DNA from: Nitrospira sp.
Lineage (GTDB): Bacteria > Nitrospirota > Nitrospiria > Nitrospirales > Nitrospiraceae
DNA: 64,000 bases
NCBI GenBank assembly: GCA_015709715.1
Contig: CP054184.1
Coordinates: 3,705,001 to 3,769,000 of the forward strand
Reading direction: 5' to 3'
The notes under the pieces were generated by a model. It did not search any database, had not been told where the DNA came from, and saw only the letters and a program-made list of their open reading frames with translations. The translations under genes were made by a program, and so were the position numbers. Numbering within the stretch: position 1 is the first letter of the stretch; the number at the start of each line of letters is the position of its first letter. This document shows, piece after piece, positions 46,577 to 54,357 of the stretch.

Positions 46577-48059
46577 GGTGACTCTTCATCAGATATTTCG
46601 CCATGGTCGGCACCAGGGTGCGCGACAGGATGAACGAGGCGAGCATCGCGATGATGACTGCCTCCGCCATGGGTTTGAACAGGTAGCCGGCCACACCGCC
46701 GAGCTTGAAGAGCGGGAACCAGACGATGGCGATGCAGAGCGTGGCGACGAGCGTCGGGACGACGATCTGGTTGGCGGCGTCGATGATGGCCTGCTCCAGC
46801 GGTTTACCCATGTCGATATGCCGGTCGATATTTTCGATCATCACGGTCGCGTCATCGACCAGAATGCCGACGGCCAGCGCCAATCCGCCCAAGGTCATGA
46901 CGTTGATCGTCTCTTCGAGGAGATGCAGGCCGATGATGGCGGTCAGGATGGACAGCGGAATCGAGGTCCAGACGATGACCGTGGCCCGCCAGGAGCCGAG
47001 CAGTAACAGGACGATGAGGCCGACCAGCGCGCCGGCGGTCGCCATTTCATGCACGACGTCCTTGATCGAGTCCTTCACGAAGGTGGAGGCGTCGTTGAGG
47101 AGCGTGATCTTCACGCCTTCCGGAGAGACCTGTTCGGCGCGAGGGATCATCTTCTTGATTCCATCCACCACGTCGAGCGTGGAGGCCTCGGTGCTCTTCA
47201 TCGCCACGATGATGACCGTCTGTTTGCCGTCCACCAGCACCACGTTCTGTTGCACGCGACCCATGAGCTTCACCGTGGCGACATCGCGCAAGTACACGAA
47301 GGCATTGCCTTCCCGTTTGATGGGAATGTCGGCGAATTCCTCGATCTTGAGCGGAGAGGCGTTCGTCTGCACGATCCAGTCGGTCGACTTGATCTTGATG
47401 TCGCCCGAAGGCAGGACCAGATATTGTTTCATGAGGACATCGTGAACGTCGGCCGGCGTCAGGTGACGCGCGAGAAGTTTTTGCTGATCCAGATTCACCA
47501 TGATCTGCATGTCCTGGCCTCCGTACGGATGCGGGAGCACGATTCCCGGCACCGTCACGAGGAGCGGGCGGATACGCATGTAGGCGAGGTTATAGAGTTC
47601 CGCCGGGGTCATTGTGTCGGAGCTGATCTGCAACATGGCGACCGGAATGGAGGACGGCGCAAGACGCATGACCATGGGCGGCGAGATGTCCGGGGGAAGG
47701 GCCTTCACCACGTTTTGCGCGATGCCCACGATGTCCGCTTCGGCCCTACCGACGTCGACTCCGTCTTGGAGAAAAATATTGGTGATGCTGCTCCCGTAGT
47801 AGGAGTGGCTATGGATGTATTTGATGCCTTCCACGGTCGAGGTGAGGAACCGCTCGAACAGATAGGTGATGCGACCCTCCACCTGCTGCGGCAACAGACC
47901 GGAATAGATCCACACCACCGAGGTGACGGGAATCGTGATGTTGGGAAAGACGTCGGTCGGCATGTGGAGCACCGTGAGGCTTCCCATCAAGACGATGAGG
48001 ATGGACATCACGACGAAGGTGTAGGGTCTGCGCAGCGCGATGAGAACGATGGCGTTCAT
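46560..48059 (-). CDS. RND efflux permease, N-terminal half
   Basis: 499 residues: TM1 (YTFVVMSILIVLMGSLTVLH), the first periplasmic porter loop (LPPDISPPMVMRLAPSSIPV), and TM2-6 with the proton-relay Asp pair in AVGILVDDATVMIENID. The frame ends right after TM6 (KYLMKSHHVATA), the boundary between the two repeated halves of the family. With the C-half it would make about 1050 residues, the usual RND length. DVFPNITIPVTSVVWIYSG is typical of this RND group. The operon starts here; nothing looks like a dedicated regulator beside it. Confidence 0.87.
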   Translation of the reverse strand: MNAIVLIALRRPYTFVVMSILIVLMGSLTVLHMPTDVFPNITIPVTSVVWIYSGLLPQQVEGRITYLFERFLTSTVEGIKYIHSHSYYGSSITNIFLQDGVDVGRAEADIVGIAQNVVKALPPDISPPMVMRLAPSSIPVAMLQISSDTMTPAELYNLAYMRIRPLLVTVPGIVLPHPYGGQDMQIMVNLDQQKLLARHLTPADVHDVLMKQYLVLPSGDIKIKSTDWIVQTNASPLKIEEFADIPIKREGNAFVYLRDVATVKLMGRVQQNVVLVDGKQTVIIVAMKSTEASTLDVVDGIKKMIPRAEQVSPEGVKITLLNDASTFVKDSIKDVVHEMATAGALVGLIVLLLLGSWRATVIVWTSIPLSILTAIIGLHLLEETINVMTLGGLALAVGILVDDATVMIENIDRHIDMGKPLEQAIIDAANQIVVPTLVATLCIAIVWFPLFKLGGVAGYLFKPMAEAVIIAMLASFILSRTLVPTMAKYLMKSHHVATA

Positions 48060-48504
48060 GCCGCAAGCCTCTAAGGGCGATTGGTCTTCCCGTCGCTGAG
48101 CCGTCGCTGATCGGGTCTGAACCGGAATCTATTGCGTCACGTCAGGTCTCTCCTGGTATGGTCTGTTCGAAGGAGCATGAATGATGCCGTGCCGAGCGTC
48201 CCGTCACGTCGCGGAATGTGAGCCCTGTAATCGGCGTGATGATCGCACTCTGAAGAAGCACCTCCGTAAGCCGTGCGATAGAGTACCGTGCGGAGCGTGC
48301 GCAATCTCACGGTTTCATTCTTTGGCCGCCGGGAGGAGGCGAAGCGATCGAGCCGTTCAGTGACGAGAAGCATGCAGCCGCAGGCCGACGAGCGGTCGGT
48401 TCGAGGGGGCAGGGGTAGGTGGTACCGATTTTGCGTTCGTCCTGCTCGAACGCAAGAGGAGATCAAATAGCCGCCTCGTCGGCCCATACAACAGAGAGGA
48501 TGCT
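48060..48504. other. Intergenic region between RND operon and modA, no gene seen
   Basis: 445 bases between divergent genes. Short ORFs on both strands have no recognisable product. The only structure I can point to is the inverted repeat at 48431-48455. Promoters for both flanking operons should lie here; no clear -35/-10 pair was seen. Confidence 0.5.
48431..48455. promoter_or_regulatory. 9-base perfect inverted repeat upstream of modA
   Basis: TTGCGTTCG (48431-48439) and CGAACGCAA (48447-48455) flank seven bases, 49 bases before ATG 48505. It could be an operator or, in RNA, a hairpin in the modA leader. It does not resemble the known ModE site. Confidence 0.4.
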
Positions 48505-49323
48505 ATGGCAGAACGGCATGTGTTCGTTGCGGCGATCGTGGTTCTCGGCTTCGTCATTGGGGTGGGGACGGCAGCGAATCCTGTCCAAGCCGAGCCGCTG
48601 GTGATCGGGGCGACTTCAAGCCTCAAGCCGGCGTTCCAAGAAATTATCCCGATGTTCGAAAACGAGTACGGTGCGAGCGTGAAGGTGCAATACGGCCCGT
48701 CGCAAACGCTGCGTCGGCAGATCGAGCAGGGGGCGCCGATCGATGTGTTTCTCCCTGGAGCGCTGGAGGAAGTCGAGACACTGTATGAGAAGGGATTGAC
48801 GCTCAATGGCGCGCCGCGCGTCTACGCACAAACCTCGCTGGTGCTGGTCATGTCGACATCATCACGGGCGCTCGCGGTCTCCTTGCGCGATGAGTTCGCG
48901 AATCGCACGACCCGCCTGGTCCTGGGCGATCCTCAGACGTCATCGTTGGGAGCGATCACGAACCGGGCGCTCACCATGCTCGATCCCGGATATAGGCAGC
49001 GCTTCAAGACGATGTATGCCCGGCAAAGCGACGAGGTGATGAGTGCGGTCCAAGGCGGGAAAGCCGATGTGGGCATCGTGTATCGCGTCGACGCCATCGG
49101 GAACGGCCAAGTGCGGATCATCGACGAAACACCGGCCGGCGCGCACATCTCGGTCCGTTTTGGGGAGGCGGTGGTTTGGACCTGCCGCGATGAGTCCCGC
49201 GCCGCCGCCGCACAGTTTTCCGATTTCATCACCAGCCCGCGCATCCAAAAACTCTTGCACAAGTATGGCTTCGAGCCCGCATCCATTCCCTCCGCGGCGG
49301 GAAGCAAGCGGGAGGAGCCATAG
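48505..49323 (+). CDS. modA: Molybdate ABC transporter periplasmic binding protein
   Basis: 272 residues with a signal peptide (FVAAIVVLGFVIGVGTAANP VQA) and the ModA/type 2 periplasmic binding fold: IGATSSLKPAFQEIIPMFEN, QIEQGAPIDVFLPGALEEVE, VMSAVQGGKADVGIVYRVDA and FSDFITSPRIQKLLHKYGFE. It binds molybdate or tungstate outside the inner membrane. gagaggatgct precedes ATG 48505. No modB or modC lies nearby; the following DNA is a different, AT-richer segment, so partner genes are elsewhere or lost. Confidence 0.87.
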   Translation: MAERHVFVAAIVVLGFVIGVGTAANPVQAEPLVIGATSSLKPAFQEIIPMFENEYGASVKVQYGPSQTLRRQIEQGAPIDVFLPGALEEVETLYEKGLTLNGAPRVYAQTSLVLVMSTSSRALAVSLRDEFANRTTRLVLGDPQTSSLGAITNRALTMLDPGYRQRFKTMYARQSDEVMSAVQGGKADVGIVYRVDAIGNGQVRIIDETPAGAHISVRFGEAVVWTCRDESRAAAAQFSDFITSPRIQKLLHKYGFEPASIPSAAGSKREEP

Positions 49324-49364
49324 ATTGAGGGCGCTGGGAAGAGGCTAAGTGGAAGTTTCTGCGT

Positions 49365-50398
49365 TCATTTCGTCTTGAAAGCGGAAAGAAAAAAATCCTT
49401 GAATCTCAAAGCACCGAATCCAAACCCTCCAATCAGCGAGAGACCTACTATCACTATGAAGAACATCCGATTATCAAGCTCGAAACCAAACTGATGCCGT
49501 GCCCACAAGCCCGACACCAAAAGGGTTGAAAATAGCACTGCAGAAACGAGACCAGAATAAATCCCAAAATCTGATTTCCTAGGCCTAGCGAGTCTTTCAA
49601 GGTTTTTTATTCTTCCAAGGAGTTCTTCACAAAATCTAAGCATCGGCGTGGCATGCGGGCCAGCTCTAGAGATATTCTCAATTGCTTGATGTGTACGGGA
49701 TTGAAGTTCCTCAAAGCCGTGCAAGTTTGGTTTGAATGTGGCCTTGAAGCAATGGTGCATGCGAATGGATAGTCCTCTTATGATAGACGATAGATCAATG
49801 AGAGCTTTTGCAAAATGATGGGTGTTATAAACCTGTAAGTTTTGCAAGTCAGCCTGAGCCAACAGTCTTTCTGCTTCAATGGCGTTCTTTGCAATGTCAT
49901 TTGTCTCAAGTTTATCCAGTTCGAGCTTATTCAAGTCTCTCTGGGCCTCATTAAAGTCGAAGAATGCTTTGTAGAAGTATGCTAGGCCGAAAAACGTTGA
50001 AGAAAATCGGGGATCATTTGCATAGTATGTTGTCGCAACTTTCTCCGACATGGTGGATGCCTTCGTTATCAGGGCTCTTGCTGAGACCATATCACCAGCA
50101 TTTATAGCAATAACCGCAGCCACAAAAAATGCTTCTGGTTTCATATGGTCAATTAGGGGGTGGAACTGTTTGCCAAATCGCCCAGCACTTCTGAGATATT
50201 CCTCGGTCTCCTTGAAAAGTTGGTGACAACGATTAACGTTGGACTGTTGTAGTTCGATTATGGCGGCTGCGTAGGAGGCCAATGCCCGAGAAGATGCTTC
50301 CATTTCAGCTATGCGCAGCTCTTGAAATCCAGCTGCAGCAGTTTCCTGCAAGTTCTTGGCAAGATCGAACAGAGGGGGCTCCGGAAATTCGGACAGTG
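49365..50398 (-). pseudogene. Unknown membrane-protein gene, 3' part, cut by IS3-family element
   Basis: About 345 residues of a mainly helical protein with two C-terminal membrane segments (GLVSAVLFSTLLVSGLWA and MFFIVIVGLSLIGGFGFGAL). Codon use is clearly AT-richer than in neighbouring genes (e.g. FKATFKPNLHGFEELQSRTH region), suggesting horizontal acquisition. Its 5' part, at 51616-51882, is separated by the insertion element. Repeated A-x-A and Y-x-x-A helices hint at TPR-like structure, but no family is recognised. Confidence 0.65.
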
Positions 50399-50461
50399 TG
50401 ATAAGTGGTAGCCTGGCTTCAGCAAAGCCACCGCGAGGTGGCGACACAAAGGAGCGAGGTA

Positions 50462-50761
50462 ATGAAGAGGACGAGACGGAACCACGGAGCGACCTTTAAG
50501 GCCCAGGTGGCCTTGGCCGCAGTCAAAGGTGACAAGACGGTGGCCGAGTTGGCCGAGCAGTTCAGGGTCCATCCCACCCAGATCACCGAATGGAAGCAAC
50601 AGCTGCTGGCTCGGGCGGCGGATGTGTTTGGCGGCTCAAAACCGCCGTCGGAGGCGCCGGATCTCAAGACCCTGCATGCCAAGATCGGGCAACTGACCCT
50701 CGAGAATGATTTTTTAGAAGGCGCGCTCACCAAGGCGGGCTTGCTGAGCGCAAAGCGATGA
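50462..50761 (+). CDS. IS3-family transposase OrfA
   Basis: 99-residue DNA-binding protein of the element: HTH motif in HGATFKAQVALAAVKGDKTV, AELAEQFRVHPTQITEWKQQ, and a leucine-zipper-like C-terminus (DLKTLHAKIGQLTLENDFLE GALTKAG). ATG 50462 follows ggagcgaggta. Its stop overlaps the OrfB start (ATGA), so OrfB is translated by coupling or by the -1 frameshift typical of the family; no standard A6G slippery run is seen. Confidence 0.88.
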   Translation: MKRTRRNHGATFKAQVALAAVKGDKTVAELAEQFRVHPTQITEWKQQLLARAADVFGGSKPPSEAPDLKTLHAKIGQLTLENDFLEGALTKAGLLSAKR

Positions 50762-51588
50762 GTGATCGCACCCATCCATTACCGATCGGGCGACAATGCC
50801 AGGTGCTGCAGCTGGCCCGGTCGACCGCGTACTACCAATCGAAGCCTGTCTCCGCCGCGACGCTGGCACTCATGCGCCGGATCGACGAGCTCCATCTGCA
50901 GTATCCGTTTGCTGGCGCTCGCATGCTGCGGGATTTGTTACGGCAGGAGGGCCATGCCATTGGGAGACGACAGGTCGCGACGCTGATGCGACGGATGGGC
51001 ATCGCGGCGATCTATCGGAAGCCGAGGACCAGCCAGCGGCATCCTGCCCATCGGATTTATCCCTATCTGCTGCGTCAGCTGACGATCACGCGGCCGAATC
51101 ATGTGTGGGCGTCTGATATCACGTACATTCCGATGCGGCGTGGCTTCGTGTATTTATGCGCGATTCTCGATTGGGCCAGTCGCCGGGTGTTGGCGTGGCG
51201 GCTGTCCAACACGTTGACCACAGACTTCTGCGTGGAGGCGGTACGGGAGGCAGTCACCCGGTATGGCACACCCGAGATCTTCAACACGGATCAAGGCTGC
51301 CAGTTCACCAGCCAGGAATTCACCGGGTTTCTCAAAGACCAGGGTATCCAGATCAGTATGGATGGGACGGGACGGTGGCGGGACAATGTGTTTGTCGAAC
51401 GGCTGTGGCGGAGCCTCAAATACGAAGAGGTCTATCTGCACGCGTACGAGACCGTCCGAGACGCCCAGGACGGGATGGTACGGTATCTGACCTTCTATAA
51501 TCAGCTCAGGCCGCATCGCGCGCTTGACGGACGCACGCCCGATCGCGTGTACTGGGAGAGCGTGCCTGCACGGCCTACGGCCGCGTAG
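50758..51588 (+). CDS. IS3-family transposase OrfB (DDE integrase core)
   Basis: 276-residue catalytic subunit. An HTH_21 region (YPFAGARMLRDLLRQEGHAI GRRQVATLMRRMG) leads to the rve core with the DDE triad: Asp in WASDITYIPMRRGFVYLC, Asp in IFNTDQGCQFTSQEFTGFLK and Glu in FVERLWRSLKYEEVYLHAYE, followed by YNQLRPHRALDGRTPDRVYW. All three acidic residues are present and the frame is complete, so the element may be active. Confidence 0.92.
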   Translation: MSDRTHPLPIGRQCQVLQLARSTAYYQSKPVSAATLALMRRIDELHLQYPFAGARMLRDLLRQEGHAIGRRQVATLMRRMGIAAIYRKPRTSQRHPAHRIYPYLLRQLTITRPNHVWASDITYIPMRRGFVYLCAILDWASRRVLAWRLSNTLTTDFCVEAVREAVTRYGTPEIFNTDQGCQFTSQEFTGFLKDQGIQISMDGTGRWRDNVFVERLWRSLKYEEVYLHAYETVRDAQDGMVRYLTFYNQLRPHRALDGRTPDRVYWESVPARPTAA

Positions 51589-51615
51589 GCGTACACCGCC
51601 CGGCACCACTTATGA

Positions 51616-51882
51616 ACTGAAAGATTCTGTCCAAAGAAGCGGAGCCATCTCAAACTTACCTTCTGCACGAGCTATGCGTATTCCCTCGAAATGGTGCCAT
51701 AGAGATTTAAGGAAGAGTTCAAGTCTCGAACCAATTAGGCTGGGGGAAAGTTGTTCCAGATATCTGGAGATTGTAACTGGAGCCTCCTCGAACGATGCCG
51801 CAAGCACCTTCTCCAAAATCCCTGCTTCCTGATGGGGCAGGTTACCGATGGTCACCGAATTATGCTCGGGTTCATCACCCAT
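51616..51882 (-). pseudogene. Unknown membrane-protein gene, 5' part, cut by IS3-family element
   Basis: The first 88 or so residues of the interrupted gene: GDEPEHNSVTIGNLPHQEAG, AGILEKVLAASFEEAPVTIS, LELFLKSLWHHFEGIRIARA. An aggaggtgt stands right before its ATG. The frame runs into the IS and stops at once. Same AT-rich composition as the 3' part at 49365-50398. Together the uncut protein would be about 430 residues. Confidence 0.6.
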
Positions 51883-52165
51883 CTAACACCTCCTCGCGGC
51901 CATACCTATTAATGGGCGAGTATCCAAGTGGACGAGGATAAACACGTACCAGCTTCTACGCTTATGAATCTGGGAAAGCAACCTCATTGTGAAGGTACCT
52001 GTACCCTCATGAAATACGTGTATTGTTTCTATTGACCACCTGTTAGAGAGTAAGACACGTAGGGAGGTAAACGACGCTGGTACTCGAATTATTACTCTCA
52101 TGGCAGCTGATCGATAATTACCCTCTCCTCCTCCGCATCGAACCCCCGCCAGTCAGTTGCCATTC

Positions 52166-52522
52166 TCAAACGAGTCCGCCCTCCGGATGCTCGATAGTTT
52201 CCACATGCTGAAATCCAAATTTTTCAAGAACTCGATGCGACGCATTGCGTACCGGTAATGTCTGGGCTGCCACGACGACAGAGGGCTCGTGCTGCCTCGC
52301 CAACGCTACGAGTCTCGCAGCCATTGCAGAGGCGAATCCGAGCCCCGCACATTCCGGGAACATAAAATAGGCAATCTCTACCCGTCCATTCTCCGGCAGC
52401 GATTTGAATCCACACGCGCCCACAGGTGTCTCATCTGCCAGAGCAAGGTAACCAATCCAGGGTACGTCAAAACCGACGGTCTCGTAGAGATCGACGGTCG
52501 CTCTGAACACCTCGCGTGCCAC
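52166..52522 (-). CDS. GNAT-family acetyltransferase, possibly frame-broken at the 5' end
   Basis: 118 residues with the acetyl-CoA-binding GNAT core: GFDVPWIGYLALADETPVGA, VEIAYFMFPECAGLGFASAM and RNASHRVLEKFGFQHVETIE. GTG 52522 serves as start only if the gene is short. A second frame starting at ATG 52596 gives SLKVHFAPINEDGSRVATRA, the kind of N-terminus this group usually has, and would join after about 20 residues by a one-base shift near 52540 (next residues LPEVAREVF). So a complete gene of about 143 residues may have lost its frame. Substrate unknown. Confidence 0.65.
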   Translation of the reverse strand: MAREVFRATVDLYETVGFDVPWIGYLALADETPVGACGFKSLPENGRVEIAYFMFPECAGLGFASAMAARLVALARQHEPSVVVAAQTLPVRNASHRVLEKFGFQHVETIEHPEGGLV

Positions 52523-52642
52523 CTCAGGTAGAGGGCCCGCGTAGCCACGCGGCTGCCGTCCTCATTGATTGGAGCAAAATGCACTTTCAGACTCATTGTT
52601 CTGGTGCTTGTCGTTGGAGGGGAGAAGCTGATCAGAGAATTT

Positions 52643-54355
52643 TCATTCCCTCTTCTCCACCACATCGAACTGCAGCCCACTTGAGCCTTCCCCTCTGCCT
52701 GGGCCCTTGCGGCGGCCGATCCAGAGGTGCGTCGTGCCGTCGATCCAGCGTGCATATTGATAGGTTCTGATGACGCGTGCCCCTTCGCGTGGCACTTCTT
52801 CCTCGTAGAGCAACAACTCGCGGCTCGGTTCGAGCAATCGCCCCTGAGGGAGTTGCAGGCCCTGAATGCCACCTTCGTCGAATGCCGGCAGTGCGCCACG
52901 CTTGAGTCGCAGGGTCGTCCCGTCCTTGACCGGGAGCAACGGAATCCAATAGTCAGGCACCGTCGTGCCGAGCCGGTACACCAGCGGTGCGCCGTCAGTG
53001 TCAGCGGCAGGGGAGGGCGGCTGTTCCGCCAGCGTTGCTTGATAGGCTTCATGACGGTCTAACGGGCGACCGGCGGCGCTTTCGACGACTCGCTCGACGG
53101 CCCAGGCCACGTTGGCCATCTCATCCCTCAACAACGACAGGTCTTCCACCGGCCGGCTCTCCAACATCGGGCCTAACACCGGCGGCAGGAAGAACAGGTT
53201 CTGTGTGTCGTTCGTGAGGCTGAACATGCGCCAGGGCGTGGCAGGCCCATCCACCTCGGTCGTGTGGGGAATGAGGAACCGTTCGCCGAACGTGTTGGCC
53301 ACGACGAGCGCGCGGATTTGCGAGAGTGCGCCGACGGGAAGTTCGAGCGGCAACAGGAACCAGTCGTTGCTGTATTCCAGCGCGAACTTTACGAGCAGCA
53401 GGCGGGCCAGGTCCTGCGGTGCGGCCTGGATGCTCGCAAAATTCACGGCGCCGTCTTCGAACTCCCACAAGCGCGCGGAGGGCATGCCGCGAAACGAGAC
53501 CGGTGCGGGGAGAAAGGCCTCTGTGACGGAGGTGCGGCTTTCGATGGCGCCCAGCCCATTTCCCGAACTCGTCGTGAACGAAAACCAGTCCAGCCGTCCA
53601 TCGAAATATTCCGGCGCGGTCAGCACCACTTCACCCGCCGCCGTCTTGGCGGCAATACTCAGGGCGTATTCCATCCGTTCAGGTATCCAGGCGGAAGGAG
53701 CGGTGCCTTGTTGGAACAGGCCGTCGAGCCAAGTCAGCCAGGTGGTCAGGATGGCGAGAATCTTAGGACGATCCACGTCGGTCACCTGATCGAACGGCGC
53801 GTTGCGAAACAAATCATTCAACCTGTTGCCGGCCTGCAGCACTCTCATGTGCGCAGCAAACCGCAGTCCGTCGATGGTGCGGCCGCTCAGCACGCGGATG
53901 AAGGACAGGCTCGCGGCGTCGATCTGCTTGGCCTGTTCTGCTGTGGGGGCGGCCAGCACATAACTGCTTGCTAACCACTGGGCGCGGGTGGGCCCGAGCC
54001 TGGCCGTTTCCAGCAGGCGCAGCAGATGCCGTCCTGATTCGGCGGCGAGGCGCCAGTTGGGGCGTGAGTCGTCCGTCACTGGTTCCGCTTCCACCAGCGT
54101 TTCCAAGGCCAAGCCGGCGGTTGCGTAGAGCCTGGCCGGATGCGAGCCGGAGCGTGGCCCCGGTTGATAGCGGGTGACGGCGGCTGTATCCACGATCACC
54201 TGCGCGGCGGCAGGTGAACCGGCATCGGCCCCGTTGAACTCGCCGAACTGCCATTGACGGCCCAACATCCAGAGCGGGTCGTGGATGCGCGCTTGCAAAC
54301 CATCTTGCAGATCGGGGTTGTGGGTGCTCATGTCGAGTCTGATTCGGGAGGGCAT
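52643..54355 (-). CDS. Unknown 570-residue protein, last gene of giant-protein operon
   Basis: 570 residues, no signal peptide or membrane segment. The N-terminal block IHDPLWMLGRQWQFGEFNGA DAGSP is very ordered, and Trp is frequent (WLTWLDGLF, DWFSFTTSSGNG, WRMFSLTN). LPLELPVGALSQIRALVVAN and LPPVLGPMLESRPVED mark the centre; ARWIDGTTHLWIGRRKGPGR lies near the end. I have seen similar uncharacterised proteins in diverse bacteria but know no function. It follows the 1772-residue gene by two bases, so they are co-translated. Confidence 0.8.
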   Translation of the reverse strand: MPSRIRLDMSTHNPDLQDGLQARIHDPLWMLGRQWQFGEFNGADAGSPAAAQVIVDTAAVTRYQPGPRSGSHPARLYATAGLALETLVEAEPVTDDSRPNWRLAAESGRHLLRLLETARLGPTRAQWLASSYVLAAPTAEQAKQIDAASLSFIRVLSGRTIDGLRFAAHMRVLQAGNRLNDLFRNAPFDQVTDVDRPKILAILTTWLTWLDGLFQQGTAPSAWIPERMEYALSIAAKTAAGEVVLTAPEYFDGRLDWFSFTTSSGNGLGAIESRTSVTEAFLPAPVSFRGMPSARLWEFEDGAVNFASIQAAPQDLARLLLVKFALEYSNDWFLLPLELPVGALSQIRALVVANTFGERFLIPHTTEVDGPATPWRMFSLTNDTQNLFFLPPVLGPMLESRPVEDLSLLRDEMANVAWAVERVVESAAGRPLDRHEAYQATLAEQPPSPAADTDGAPLVYRLGTTVPDYWIPLLPVKDGTTLRLKRGALPAFDEGGIQGLQLPQGRLLEPSRELLLYEEEVPREGARVIRTYQYARWIDGTTHLWIGRRKGPGRGEGSSGLQFDVVEKRE

Positions 54356-54357
54356 GC

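Larger units (their letters stand above)
50399..51615 (+). mobile_element. IS3-family insertion sequence
   Basis: About 1.2 kb with two overlapping transposase frames. Imperfect terminal repeats begin ATAAGTGGTAGCCTGG at 50401 and, on the other strand, ATAAGTGGTGCCGGG ending at 51613. The outermost bases (TG at left, GA at right) and the flanks (…acagtg / actga…) give no clear target duplication, so ends are approximate. It interrupts a minus-strand gene whose two parts lie on either side. Confidence 0.8.

Noticed and set aside
48137..48487. 116-codon minus-strand and 60-codon + strand ORFs upstream of modA
   Set aside because: Arg/Ser-rich products without motifs or proper starts.
50380..51640. 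Target-site duplication of the insertion element
   Set aside because: Flanks acagtg and actgaa show no matching direct repeat with any sensible choice of ends.
51883..52101. 72-codon minus-strand ORF next to the interrupted gene
   Set aside because: No ribosome-binding site, no recognisable fold, and an AT-rich context in which such ORFs occur by chance; 51883-52165 is best left as intergenic.
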